Source: an uncultured Lachnospiraceae bacterium (lineage in GTDB: Bacteria > Bacillota > Clostridia > Lachnospirales > Lachnospiraceae). From it: a stretch of DNA of 64,000 nt. Below the pieces are notes generated by a model, which was given only the letters and a program-made list of their open reading frames with translations, was not told where the DNA came from and did not search any database. A program made the translations under genes and the position numbers. Shown piece after piece: positions 26,341 to 34,538 of the stretch; positions within the stretch are counted from its first letter, which is position 1; every line of letters begins with the position of its first letter. The stretch lies in contig CAJUTC010000004.1 in NCBI GenBank assembly GCA_910589195.1, positions 1-64,000 of the forward strand. Reading direction: 5' to 3'.

Positions 26341-27582
26341 ATGCTGCGCCGTTTTTTCTCTTCTCCCTCTTCTTCTGGCCCATCCAGGTATTTTCTTTAT
26401 GGGGAAGCCCTGCTTCTGCTGATTTTAGGAATTTCCCTTTTTTCCTCTTATATAGAGCGTTACCCTCTTTTAAGCCAAACCGGAGGGAATCGGCTCCAAA
26501 CTTCTGATGATATTCAAAATTCAGGCATTGTGCCACCGGAGCCTGCTTCCGGACAGCAAACAAACGCTGCACAGGGCAATGAAACCGGCCCTGCCACCAA
26601 ATCCAGGACAGATGAGCCGGAAAAAAAAGAACCTGCCGCCAAAAAAGACTATATCAAATGGGTCGATTTCACCATCCCCAGCGAAGCCATGACCAAAGCC
26701 TTCCGTTTGGATATGGATACCTGCCAAGCAGAACTCCATTTTAACTGGATTGAGCTTCTGGCTTATTTAGGCGCCCAGTATGGCGGCGATTTTTCCCGCT
26801 ATCAAGCTTCTGATTTGGATGCCCTGACCCAAAAACTATCTGACGGAACGGCTATGGACGAAATTACAAAGGATATGAAGTACTACAACTATTATCTGGA
26901 GGCCTACACGGCTGTATTAGGGGGTATGGTGGGAACCTTCCAGGCTGAAATCCCAAAGGATCTGCTTCCGGAAGACAGCCCTTACCGGACCGCAGCTCCG
27001 GACGACGATTCTGAAACGGTCTGGGTCACCAAATACGGCTTAAAAGCGTTCTCCCCAATTGCCCAGGGATTTCCGTATTCCGATTTTGACGATTTCGGAA
27101 CGGCCAGAAGTTATGGCTTTAAGCGGCAGCATCTTGGGCATGATATGATGGGGCAGGTTGGAACTCCCATCATTGCCGTAGAATCCGGCACAGTGGAAGC
27201 GCTTGGTTGGAACCAGTATGGCGGCTGGCGCATCGGTATCCGGTCCTTTGATCAAAAGCGGTATTACTATTACGCCCATCTGCGGAAAAACTATCCCTAC
27301 CAGTCTGGCCTGGAAGTGGGCTCCCAGGTTCAGGCCGGAGATGTGATTGGCTACATGGGCCGAACCGGGTACAGCCGAACAGAAAATACTAATAACATTG
27401 ATGAATCCCATCTCCACTTTGGCCTTCAGCTTATCTTTGACGAATCCCAAAAGGAAGGAAATAACGAAATTTGGATCAGTTGCTATGAACTTGTAAAATT
27501 CCTGCGGCAAAACCAGTGCCTGACCGAAAAAACACCCGATACCAAAGAATGGCACCGGGTATATGGCACAAAAGATTTTTAA
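26341..27582 (+). CDS. Membrane-anchored M23 (LytM-type) peptidase, SpoIIQ-like
   Basis: A 413-residue protein with one N-terminal membrane helix (about residues 17-37), a Pro/Glu/Lys-rich linker, a central domain (about 95-220) and a C-terminal M23 domain. Zinc-site motifs are HLGHDMMG (His and Asp) and SHLHFGLQL. The ATG at 26341 follows AAAGGAG; an upstream ATG at 26299 lacks a ribosome site. It should cut peptidoglycan cross-bridges at the outer face. It stands alone between the NusG-II gene and a convergent YhcH gene. Confidence 0.88.
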   Translation: MLRRFFSSPSSSGPSRYFLYGEALLLLILGISLFSSYIERYPLLSQTGGNRLQTSDDIQNSGIVPPEPASGQQTNAAQGNETGPATKSRTDEPEKKEPAAKKDYIKWVDFTIPSEAMTKAFRLDMDTCQAELHFNWIELLAYLGAQYGGDFSRYQASDLDALTQKLSDGTAMDEITKDMKYYNYYLEAYTAVLGGMVGTFQAEIPKDLLPEDSPYRTAAPDDDSETVWVTKYGLKAFSPIAQGFPYSDFDDFGTARSYGFKRQHLGHDMMGQVGTPIIAVESGTVEALGWNQYGGWRIGIRSFDQKRYYYYAHLRKNYPYQSGLEVGSQVQAGDVIGYMGRTGYSRTENTNNIDESHLHFGLQLIFDESQKEGNNEIWISCYELVKFLRQNQCLTEKTPDTKEWHRVYGTKDF

Positions 27583-27607
27583 ATGTATGGCTTATTTTCC
27601 GCCGCTC

Positions 27608-28060
27608 CTACAGCGCGACTTTTACAACCACTTTTTTTACCGCGCAAGGGCCGCCCGCCTGGCAGCGTGGCTTATGGGCGTCTTCCGGGGCAACCACAAT
27701 CAAATCCCCCTCTTCCAAAAGCACGGTGCCGCTAAGTTCTGGTTCCTCATAAAAAATCAAATCATTGGCTTCATCCTTTGATTTTACAATAAGGCCATCC
27801 CGTTTGCATACGCCAAACTGTTCTTTTCCGGAAACCATGTATTGAATATCAAAATACTTCTCATGTGTTTCAAAGGAACCATCTCCTGGCAGGATCGTGG
27901 TGTACTCCTGTACATTTGCCACTACCTTATCCCCCATGATAGGGTAGCTTCCTGCTGAAAGGGATGTAATATCCGTTTCTGCCAGCCACTTATAGGCACA
28001 GCAAAACTTTTCTTCCAAATAGTTATACTTCTCAGCAATTTTAATATTAGAAAAAAACAT
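27608..28060 (-). CDS. YhcH/YjgK/YiaL-family protein (copy 1)
   Basis: A 150-residue cupin-like beta-barrel protein of the YhcH/YjgK/YiaL (DUF386) family. Motifs include the N-terminal KYNYLEEKF, HEKYFDIQYMVSG and GDLIVVAPEDAHKP, which carry the metal-binding His/Glu set. Members occur in sialic-acid and sugar-acid loci and are thought to assist anomer handling. It is convergent with the M23 gene (25 nt apart) and divergent from the SDR gene. A second family member lies at 29309. Confidence 0.88.
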   Translation of the reverse strand: MFFSNIKIAEKYNYLEEKFCCAYKWLAETDITSLSAGSYPIMGDKVVANVQEYTTILPGDGSFETHEKYFDIQYMVSGKEQFGVCKRDGLIVKSKDEANDLIFYEEPELSGTVLLEEGDLIVVAPEDAHKPRCQAGGPCAVKKVVVKVAL

Positions 28061-28335
28061 AATTCCTTCCTCCTTGTGCTATTGAGATACACAGGCTCCA
28101 GCCTTCATTTGCCGCAAGGCTTAACACATGCTTGAGCATTCATTCTGGAGGGTACGTCCTGAATTTGAACCTGCGTAATCTCTTGGTAAAACAAGTGTGC
28201 TATATCCAAAATACCATATTTTTCATTCTCACGCAACTATTTTTCACCAATTTCACAAAATGTATCTTATATTTTTCGGTTTCTTATTGCCTTTTTTACA
28301 AATCGTGATAGAATTAAGGAAAAAAGGAGCGGCCT
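28061..28335. other. Divergent promoter region of YhcH copy 1 and SDR genes
   Basis: No gene visible. On the plus strand a TAGAAT box (28309-28314) lies 16 bp after TTGCCT and 22 nt before the SDR start; it is a plausible promoter. No palindromic operator was recognised. Confidence 0.45.
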
Positions 28336-29115
28336 ATGAATCAATATCAAACTCTTTTTTCCCTGAAAGGAAAATTTGCCCTGGTTACTGGAGGAACTGG
28401 CGGTTTGGGAAGCGCCATTGCCAACGCGTTTCTGTTAAACGGCGCCGGAGTCGCTGTGTGCGGCGGCCATCCAGAAAAAGCGGCAGCTCTAAAAAAGCTG
28501 GCAGAATCCTTAAATCGCCCTTTCCTTTCTCTGTCATGCGATCTTACGAATCCCAGAAAGGTATCGGACATGCTGGATGCCATTGAAGATACCTTCGGCA
28601 CACTGGATATCCTGGTTAACAGTGCCGGAATTAACCGCCTTATCCATGCGGAAGACTATGATGACGAAACCTTTTCCCAGGTTATGGATCTGAATCTGAA
28701 CGGCCTTCACACCGTAACAAGAGAAGCAGGAAAGCGTTTCCTGATTCCCAAACGCTATGGCCGCATATTAAACTTATCTTCTGTAAAAAGCCTGATTGGA
28801 ACTACCGAAAACTATATTGCCTACTGTGCCAGCAAAGGGGCCGTTAATATGTATACCCGGCAGCTTGCGTGCGAATGGGGTAAATACCAGATTACCTGCA
28901 ATGCCATCGCCCCTACCTTTGTCCGCACCCCCATCAACTCCTTCCAGTTAGATGATCCGGTATTTTATGAAACGCTTACTAACCGGATCCCCCTAGGCCG
29001 GATTGGAAAAGAAGAGGACATTGCTTCCGCTGCCCTTTACCTGTGCAGCGACGCGGCCTCATTTGTAAATGGGCAGATTTTATATGTGGACGGCGGGTTA
29101 ACTGCCATGCAGTAA
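28336..29115 (+). CDS. SDR-family oxidoreductase (gluconate 5-dehydrogenase / KduD-like)
   Basis: A 259-residue classical short-chain dehydrogenase. The cofactor loop is TGGTGGLGSA (residues 18-27), then NSAGIN and the catalytic Ser (NLSSVKS), Tyr and Lys (YCASKG). The C-terminus NGQILYVDGG is typical. By similarity to KduD/Ga5DH it probably interconverts a keto and hydroxy group of a sugar acid with NAD(P). It is flanked by two YhcH-family genes. Substrate not decided. Confidence 0.88.
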   Translation: MNQYQTLFSLKGKFALVTGGTGGLGSAIANAFLLNGAGVAVCGGHPEKAAALKKLAESLNRPFLSLSCDLTNPRKVSDMLDAIEDTFGTLDILVNSAGINRLIHAEDYDDETFSQVMDLNLNGLHTVTREAGKRFLIPKRYGRILNLSSVKSLIGTTENYIAYCASKGAVNMYTRQLACEWGKYQITCNAIAPTFVRTPINSFQLDDPVFYETLTNRIPLGRIGKEEDIASAALYLCSDAASFVNGQILYVDGGLTAMQ

Positions 29116-29172
29116 CCGCTGTAAGCACCATTACATCATACTCTTAAGAAGGCGTATGTGTATGTCCTTTCT

Positions 29173-29283
29173 TAAGCCTTCATGCGCCCGGCTGCTGGCG
29201 CTCCACCAATCATGAAAATCTGGCGGGCGCATTTGGCATCCCTGAACTTGGACCGCTTATTCGGCGGTGGATTTTCAAAGTAA
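29173..29283 (+). repeat. 108-nt palindromic element, copy A
   Basis: Begins TAAGCCTTCATGCGCCCGG and ends TTTTCAAAGTAA; the distance between the two TAA triplets is exactly 108 nt. Relative to the other copies its second hairpin has the outer G-C pair changed to A-T on both sides (ACCGCT-TATTC-GGCGGT), a covariation. It lies 58 nt after the SDR stop and ends 26 nt before the YhcH copy 2 start. Confidence 0.88.
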
Positions 29284-29308
29284 GATCACATCACAAGGAG
29301 GAATCTAT

Positions 29309-29821
29309 ATGTTTTACGGAAATGTAACCAATTCTATGTTTGAACAGCAAATTTCTGTTCTTCCAAAGGCCTTGCAAAGCGCAATCCGTTTTTTGAAAAC
29401 TTCCGATCTGGCAAATCATGAGCCAGGGAAATTTGAACTGGAACTGGACGGCGTCCCGGTTATCCTTCAAGTGCTGGACTTAACCACAGCCCCCAGAAAC
29501 ACCCTTCGCCCGGAAATTCACAGAAAAAATATTGACGTCCAGTTTTTAGCTGCCGGAGGGCCAGAGCGGGCAGGCTACTACAGCGACGACGGCACTGGGC
29601 AAGTGGATGAAGATCTGCTGGATACCCCTCGGGATATTCTGTTCTATAAAAACGCCCCTGATGCCCCGGAAGGCACAATTGAGATGACGGCAGGGACTTA
29701 TGCGGTATATTTCCCCTGGGATGTGCATATCCCTGCTATCCAGACAGGCCCGAGTCCTGCCCCTATCCGGAAAATTGTAATCAAAGTTCCCATGGACGCA
29801 TGCCTGCCAGGTAACGGCTAA
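29309..29821 (+). CDS. YhcH/YjgK/YiaL-family protein (copy 2)
   Basis: A 170-residue member of the same family as the gene at 27608, slightly longer. Conserved segments are HRKNIDVQFLAAG (His/Asp), the Tyr-rich strand AGYYSDDG and FPWDVHIPAIQTG. The ATG at 29309 is chosen since AAGGAGG lies 6-8 nt upstream. It follows the SDR gene in the same direction with repeat copy A between them. It may act on the same sugar derivative as the SDR enzyme. Confidence 0.87.
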   Translation: MFYGNVTNSMFEQQISVLPKALQSAIRFLKTSDLANHEPGKFELELDGVPVILQVLDLTTAPRNTLRPEIHRKNIDVQFLAAGGPERAGYYSDDGTGQVDEDLLDTPRDILFYKNAPDAPEGTIEMTAGTYAVYFPWDVHIPAIQTGPSPAPIRKIVIKVPMDACLPGNG

Positions 29822-29955
29822 CACATTTTCGTTCTCTGCGAATCCACAATCGTTGGCACCTGCCTCCCTTGGGTAACTTCCCTCACGTTTTTTCTGTGGC
29901 GCTACTATAAGCGAAACAGGTGGCCATGGTTTCTTTGGAAAATGCGCGAAAGCAT

Positions 29956-30006
29956 AAAAAACCGCTACTTTGAGCTGGGATTTGTCCATCCAAAGCGGCG
30001 GTTTTA
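29956..30006. terminator. Bidirectional terminator between YhcH copy 2 and GntR genes
   Basis: AAAACCGC..CTTTG pairs with CAAAG..GCGGTTTT, followed by TATTTTATTTT on the plus strand and flanked by A-run on the other. The remaining sequence 29822-30178 shows no gene. Confidence 0.8.
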
Positions 30007-30178
30007 TTTTATTTTATTTGATTTCATCGCATTCCTTTTTCATATCATGCCTTTTAAAGGCAACCATGCATCACACATATGAGCACACACACTACATTTG
30101 CGCAAGGCGCGCCCGCTCTGCTTGGCACAATATTTTCTTATCTTCTCTGTTAAGATAAACCGTACCGCGTATGTGAAA

Positions 30179-30289
30179 CAAACCTTCATGCGCCCGGCTG
30201 CGAACGCACCACCAATCATGAAAGTCCGGCGGGCGCACTTGGCATCCCTGAATTTATGCCGCCTATTCGGCGGCGGATTTTCAAAGTAA
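30179..30289 (+). repeat. 108-nt palindromic element, copy B
   Basis: Begins CAAACCTTCATGCGCCCGG (first base C instead of T) and ends TTTTCAAAGTAA, again exactly 108 nt between boundaries. It lies 18 nt beyond the end of the GntR gene, in the 3' region shared by converging genes. Confidence 0.88.
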
Positions 30290-30307
30290 ACAAGTAAGTT
30301 TCCTTTT

Positions 30308-31006
30308 CTATTTCCCAGTCAAATGCATGGCCAGCGGCATCATCAGATGCACCATCATCAACTTATATGCCCCATCCCCATCCCCATCCTTTAGATAGGA
30401 ATAAAACAATTTATGTTCCTTCATCGTGTCCTCTGTCCGGCCCGGCACAGAAAGCGCCTTTGCTGTGGTCAGATGAATCAAATACATCAGCCTTTGGAAT
30501 GTCTGCAAAAACTCCCGGTTCCCGATATAATTAATCAGCATCCAATGGAACTGGTGGTCATATTCCATAAACTGGTTGAACGCTTTCTGGCTCCAAGTGC
30601 CGCTTTTTATATTCTCCATACAGGGGCCTTGCTTTAACCGCAGCACCTTTTCCTGCTTCTCTAACAGCTTTTCCAGTTCTCCTAACAGCTTCTGGCCCTT
30701 CTTCGTTTCAGCTTCCGCCGCAATCACCTGCACGCAGAATCCTTCTATGGCGCACCGGATCTGGATCGATTCTTCCATATCCCGCTCATTTAAGCTGCGC
30801 AGCATAAATCCTTTGCTTGGAACCACGGTAATATACCCATCCTGGCTTAAGCATCGGAGCGCTTCCCTCATAGGCGTTCTTGAAATGCCAATCTGAGCTG
30901 ACATTCTTGTTTCTGAATACAGCACATCCGGCTCCAGTTTTCCGGACAAAATCATTTCTTTTAAATAGTCGTATGCCTGTATTTGCAATGGGCTTTGACT
31001 TTCCAT
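30308..31006 (-). CDS. GntR-family regulator (FadR/FCD subfamily)
   Basis: A 232-residue repressor-type protein: winged HTH at residues about 8-75 (LKEMILSGKL, YSETRMSAQIGISRTPMREAL) and an all-helical FCD ligand domain with the metal-binding pattern near YDHQFHWML. The start follows AAAGGAGG. It is divergent from the cyclase gene at 31340, whose promoter holds a perfect 18-bp palindrome of GntR type. The likely ligand is a sugar acid or its breakdown product (inference). Confidence 0.9.
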   Translation of the reverse strand: MESQSPLQIQAYDYLKEMILSGKLEPDVLYSETRMSAQIGISRTPMREALRCLSQDGYITVVPSKGFMLRSLNERDMEESIQIRCAIEGFCVQVIAAEAETKKGQKLLGELEKLLEKQEKVLRLKQGPCMENIKSGTWSQKAFNQFMEYDHQFHWMLINYIGNREFLQTFQRLMYLIHLTTAKALSVPGRTEDTMKEHKLFYSYLKDGDGDGAYKLMMVHLMMPLAMHLTGK

Positions 31007-31257
31007 ATACGGCCTCCTTTCGATTTCATCGGAGTTTTAGGCGTTTGCGAAATGTTCTCCCGCTATGAGGGGACTGGCCAAAGCAGCCTGGCCCTTTAGA
31101 GAACCATTCCCAATTTTCTATCATCAACATGTATTTGAGCGAATTCGGCCACCATCCTTTGCCTTTTGCGATCGGCTGGCTGCACCCGAAAACTCACAGC
31201 GGTTTCAGCCTGCTACCATCATATCGTAAAATTTACTCCCCGTCAATAAAAAAACAC

Positions 31258-31286
31258 TTGACCAGTATACCGGTATACTGTATAAT
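31258..31286 (+). promoter_or_regulatory. Promoter with palindromic operator filling the -35/-10 spacer
   Basis: TTGACC (31258-31263), 17-bp spacer, TATAAT (31281-31286). The spacer is almost exactly the operator: CAGTATACCGGTATACTG (31263-31280) is a perfect 18-bp palindrome. A bound repressor would cover the whole promoter core. The nearby divergent GntR protein is the obvious candidate. The rest of 31007-31257 shows no gene. Confidence 0.88.
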
Positions 31287-31339
31287 ACACTCAGCAGATA
31301 AAAAAATAAAAATTTACAAACAAGCAGGAGGTATTTTCA

Positions 31340-32026
31340 ATGAGCGTATTTCAGTTAGGAAACTTAAGAGTAGTTGATTTAACCAAGGTTTTGGATCCGG
31401 CAACTGAGTCCAGGCGCTGCCATCTGACCCGCTTCAACACCGGAGGCCCGATTCCGGATTTCCACACCATTATGGATTTAACCAGCCACTTAGGAACCCA
31501 CTGCGAGTGTCCTTACCATCATGACGACAACTGGCCAAGTGTAGCCGATCTTCCATTAACTACCTTCCTTGGACGGGCAATTTACGTTGATTTTAAGGAT
31601 ACTGTAGCTCCCCGCACCCATATTACCGCCGCGGATTTAGATCGTGCTACTGCCGGTAAAATTCAGGATGGGGATATTGTAATTATTGACTCTTCCTATA
31701 AGATTCCTCCTTTTACTTCTAAGACCAATACCGATGAAGATAAACGTCTTCTGGTAGGAAAGGAAAGCGCTGAGTGGTTCCGTGATCACAAAGTAAAATG
31801 TGTAGGCTTCGGCGATGGCGTTTCCATTGAGAACAGCAACGAAGACGTAAAGCCTTTCCATGACATTTTAATGGCTGAGAATATTGTATTCCTGGAAGTA
31901 CTGCAAAACTTAGAAGAGTTAAAGAGCGATGTATTCTTTATGTCTTACTCTCCTCTTCCAATTAAGGGACTGGATTCCTGCCCCATCCGCGCGTACGCCA
32001 TTGAAGGACTGGCTGAATTCTCATAA
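31340..32026 (+). CDS. Cyclase/kynurenine formamidase-family hydrolase
   Basis: A 228-residue member of the metal-dependent cyclase family (PF04199), which includes kynurenine formamidase and other amidases or lactone hydrolases. The family metal motif is present as SHLGTHCECPYHH (residues about 51-63; the usual Asp replaced by Glu), followed by VIIDSSY and VGFGDGVSIE. It starts behind AGGAGG and is the first gene after the GntR-type operator. In this sugar-acid setting a lactone or cyclic amide substrate is plausible, but that is inference. Confidence 0.85.
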   Translation: MSVFQLGNLRVVDLTKVLDPATESRRCHLTRFNTGGPIPDFHTIMDLTSHLGTHCECPYHHDDNWPSVADLPLTTFLGRAIYVDFKDTVAPRTHITAADLDRATAGKIQDGDIVIIDSSYKIPPFTSKTNTDEDKRLLVGKESAEWFRDHKVKCVGFGDGVSIENSNEDVKPFHDILMAENIVFLEVLQNLEELKSDVFFMSYSPLPIKGLDSCPIRAYAIEGLAEFS

Positions 32027-32094
32027 TTTAGCACCATTCCTGTTGAACCACGCAGGCTCACACAAAGCAAAGCCAGCACAAAACAACGGATTCA

Positions 32095-32143
32095 TCCACA
32101 ATAGAATACCAGCATCCTACCGTTTTACGGATTCTATTGTGGA
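32095..32143 (+). terminator. Hairpin downstream of the cyclase gene
   Basis: A perfect 13-bp stem TCCACAATAGAAT/ATTCTATTGTGGA with a 23-nt loop, 69 nt past the cyclase stop. There is only a weak T-run, so it could be a terminator or a 3'-end stabiliser. Confidence 0.55.
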
Positions 32144-32213
32144 ATTTCCAAAACGTTTCAGCGCCCTTTGCCATCGGAAGTTTTTTCTTAGATGTTCTAT
32201 TGAACCTTGCAAG

Positions 32214-32390
32214 TAAGCCATCATGCGCCCGGATGCGGACGCACCACCACCCATGAAAGTCCGGCGGACGCACTACCAATCATGAAAGTCCGGCGGGCGC
32301 ATTTGGTATCCCTGAATGCATGCCGCCTATTCGGTGCTGAACTTTCAAAGCAACCCCCATGCCCCGCTGGGGCGCCACCATGAATAAAAG
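32214..32390 (+). repeat. 108-nt palindromic element, copy C, with internal duplication and extra hairpin
   Basis: Begins TAAGCCATCATGCGCCCGG. A segment of about 30 nt (ACCAxxCATGAAAGTCCGGCGG...CGCA) is present twice in tandem (32247-32302), so the body is about 137 nt. After the usual end, a further hairpin module GCCCC-GCT-GGGGC followed by GCCACCATGAATAAA (32354-32390) is attached, as in copy D2 and the decayed copy F. Confidence 0.85.
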
Positions 32391-32490
32391 GGGGTTTCTT
32401 TAAAATCCGGGAGATGTAATTGCTACAGGGCAAAATGGGTGTATTGGAGCGCCTCCAAGCGCTCGATTTCTAATTTAGGAGGGATATTTT

Positions 32491-33399
32491 ATGAGAATCG
32501 CGGTGATTGGCGCCGGAGCCATGGGTTCCATCTACGGCGGGCATTTATCTCTGCATAATGATGTATACCTGATCGATACCAACCAGGCAGTTATCGATCA
32601 GATCAACCAGAATGGCTTAACCATCCAAGAAAATGGCCAGGACACGGTTTACCACCCCTTTGCGGTTACCTCCACAAAAGAGGTGGAACCAGTTGACCTG
32701 ATTATTTTATTTGTAAAAGCTTTGTATTCCCAGGCTGCCTTAAACGCAAACAAAGGCATCATTGGCCCAGATACTTACTTAATGACCTTACAAAACGGAT
32801 CCGGCCATGAGGATATTTTAGGGGAGTTTGTATCAGAAGACCGGATTATTATCGGAACCACAGAAGATAACGGCGCTGTTCTAGCTCCGGGCCATGTACG
32901 CAGAGGCGGTGTGGGCAATACTAATATCGGAATGCTGGTTCCGGATACAGACGGCTTCCTTCCCAAGTTAAAAGAAACCCTGGATTCCTGCGGTTTCCAC
33001 GGCCATATCCATGATAATATCCAACAGCTTATCTGGAACAAACTGTTTACTAACGTTTCCTTAAGCGCCCTTACTGGTGTGCTTCAGGTTCCTATGGGCT
33101 TTATCGCCGGGAATGAACACGCCTGGGCCATCACAAAGAAACTGATTCAGGAAGCGGTGGCAGTGGCGCACGGCCTGGGCCTTACGGCAGATGAGGCGGA
33201 AATCACGGAAAAGGTGCGGCTGACTTCTGTCAATTCTCCGGAAGGAATCACATCCATATGCGCCGATTTAAAAGCCGGGCGCAAAACGGAAGTAAATACC
33301 ATCAGCGGCTCTGTGGTTCGCGCCTCTAAAAAATGCGGCGTTCCGGCCCCTACCCACGAACTGATTGTCCAACTGGTTCACGCGATGGAAGATCGGTAA
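32491..33399 (+). CDS. Ketopantoate reductase-like (ApbA/PanE family) dehydrogenase
   Basis: A 302-residue NAD(P)-dependent 2-keto-acid reductase. The N-terminal Rossmann loop is IGAGAMGSIYGGHL (residues 5-18), followed by LFVKALYS and LQNGSGHEDIL. The C-terminal helical domain has the catalytic Lys in WNKLFTNVSLSALTG and the DLKAGRKTEVNTISG active-site segment. True pantoate synthesis is less likely because no panB/panC/panD is near. In this cluster it may reduce a 2-keto sugar acid. Its stop codon TAA is also the first triplet of repeat copy D1. Confidence 0.87.
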   Translation: MRIAVIGAGAMGSIYGGHLSLHNDVYLIDTNQAVIDQINQNGLTIQENGQDTVYHPFAVTSTKEVEPVDLIILFVKALYSQAALNANKGIIGPDTYLMTLQNGSGHEDILGEFVSEDRIIIGTTEDNGAVLAPGHVRRGGVGNTNIGMLVPDTDGFLPKLKETLDSCGFHGHIHDNIQQLIWNKLFTNVSLSALTGVLQVPMGFIAGNEHAWAITKKLIQEAVAVAHGLGLTADEAEITEKVRLTSVNSPEGITSICADLKAGRKTEVNTISGSVVRASKKCGVPAPTHELIVQLVHAMEDR

Positions 33400-33507
33400 A
33401 CCTTCATGCGCCCGGATGTGGACGCACCACCACCCATGAAAGTCCGGCGGGCGCACTTGGCATCCCTGAATTCATGCCGCCTATTCGGCGGCGGATTTTC
33501 AAAGTAA
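33397..33507 (+). repeat. 108-nt palindromic element, copy D1
   Basis: Begins at the TAA stop codon of the ketopantoate-reductase-like gene (33397-33399) and runs to the TAA at 33505-33507, exactly 108 nt later. First arm GCGCCCGG..GGAC with GTCCGGCGGGCGC; second hairpin GCCGCC-TATTC-GGCGGC. Copy D2 begins at the closing TAA. Confidence 0.92.
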
Positions 33508-33611
33508 ACCTTCATGCGCCCGGCTGCGGACGCACCACCACCCATGAAAGTCCGGCGGGCGCACTTGGCATCCCTGAATTCATGCCCCGCCGGGGTGCCA
33601 CCATAAATGAA
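33505..33611 (+). repeat. 108-nt palindromic element, copy D2 with exchanged 3' hairpin
   Basis: Head-to-tail with D1, sharing TAA. It is nearly identical to D1 up to CCTGAATTCATGCC, then switches to the CCCCGCCGGGG hairpin and GCCACCATAAATGAAA instead of the TATTC hairpin. The switch point suggests recombination at the common ATGCC. Confidence 0.88.
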
Positions 33612-33669
33612 AGGCTGCCTGGAAACGGTTATTTTGGTACATTAAAAGATAACCGTTTCCGGACAGCCT
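33612..33669. terminator. Long bidirectional hairpin between converging genes
   Basis: AGGCTG..GGAAACGGTTAT pairs with ATAACCGTTTCC..CAGCCT around a loop of about 16 nt, followed by ATTTCTATT on the plus strand. It separates the reductase-like gene from the converging permease gene. Confidence 0.8.
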
Positions 33670-33699
33670 ATTTCTATTACATGTTATATGTTGCGTTCG

Positions 33700-34524
33700 T
33701 TATCCCTTTACCGCCCCCATGGTAATTCCCTGAGTAAAATAATTCTGGAACAACAAGAATACAGTTACAATCGGCACGGCTGCCAAAGCAGCACCGGCCA
33801 TAATCACCCCGTAGTTAGTGGAAAACTCCTGCTGAAGGGTTGCCACTCCCAGTGAAATGGTTAACCTGGTCCGGCTGTTTAACATAACCAACTGCATAAA
33901 ATAATCGTTCCAGGTATTAATAAAAGTAAAAATCGCAAGAGCCCCAATCCCTGGCTTGACAATGGGAAGAACAATATTGGAAAAGGTAAGGATCTCACCG
34001 CTTCCATCTATCTTTGCTGCCTCCAAAAGCTCTGTTGGCACATTTTCGCTGAACTGCTTCATCAAAAAGATTCCAAAGGGCCAGCCGCACAGAGGAAGAA
34101 TGATGGCCCAGGAAGTATCATGGATTCCCATAAAGGAAACCAGCTTCATTAAAGGAACCAGGATTACCTGTTTAGGCAGAGCCATGGCAAAAACAAAAAC
34201 GCTAAATAACAGCTTATCGCCATAAAACCGTTTTTTGGCCAGTACATAACCTGCCATGGCCGCGGTCAGACAGACAATCAGCAGCGTCAGACCTGCGATA
34301 AATACACTATTATAGAGCCACTGCAGAGCCGGGTTCTGAAACAGCTTTTGGAAATTCTCCATGGTAGGCTCCAAAGGCCACCATTCCGGCGGAAGCTTTA
34401 CTGTAACTTTTTGTGATTTAAACGCACCGGTTAAAATCCAGTAAAACGGAAAAATAAAGATTACGCTCAGCACCAGAAGAAATAGCATACCTACCATATC
34501 GATTGGCTTTGTTTTCTTTTTCAT
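33700..34524 (-). CDS. CUT1 sugar ABC transporter permease (MalG type), sialic-acid region
   Basis: A 274-residue permease with about six membrane helices and the EAA loop LLEAAKIDGSGEILTF, IVLPI. It is the last gene of a binding protein-permease-permease operon without its own ATPase. The neighbouring NanA-like gene suggests a sialic acid or related amino sugar as substrate (inference). Confidence 0.92.
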   Translation of the reverse strand: MKKKTKPIDMVGMLFLLVLSVIFIFPFYWILTGAFKSQKVTVKLPPEWWPLEPTMENFQKLFQNPALQWLYNSVFIAGLTLLIVCLTAAMAGYVLAKKRFYGDKLLFSVFVFAMALPKQVILVPLMKLVSFMGIHDTSWAIILPLCGWPFGIFLMKQFSENVPTELLEAAKIDGSGEILTFSNIVLPIVKPGIGALAIFTFINTWNDYFMQLVMLNSRTRLTISLGVATLQQEFSTNYGVIMAGAALAAVPIVTVFLLFQNYFTQGITMGAVKG

Positions 34525-34538
34525 TGTCTTCCTCCCTT

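Noticed and set aside
33397..33611. Possible CRISPR array at tandem copies D1/D2
   Set aside because: Units abut directly with no spacers, are 108 nt long and only two in number; no cas genes are near.
33333..33725. Open frame of 130 codons across repeat copies D1 and D2
   Set aside because: The 36-residue repeated peptide follows from the 108-nt unit being a multiple of three. It starts inside another gene, lacks a ribosome site and the other copies are not open in the same way.
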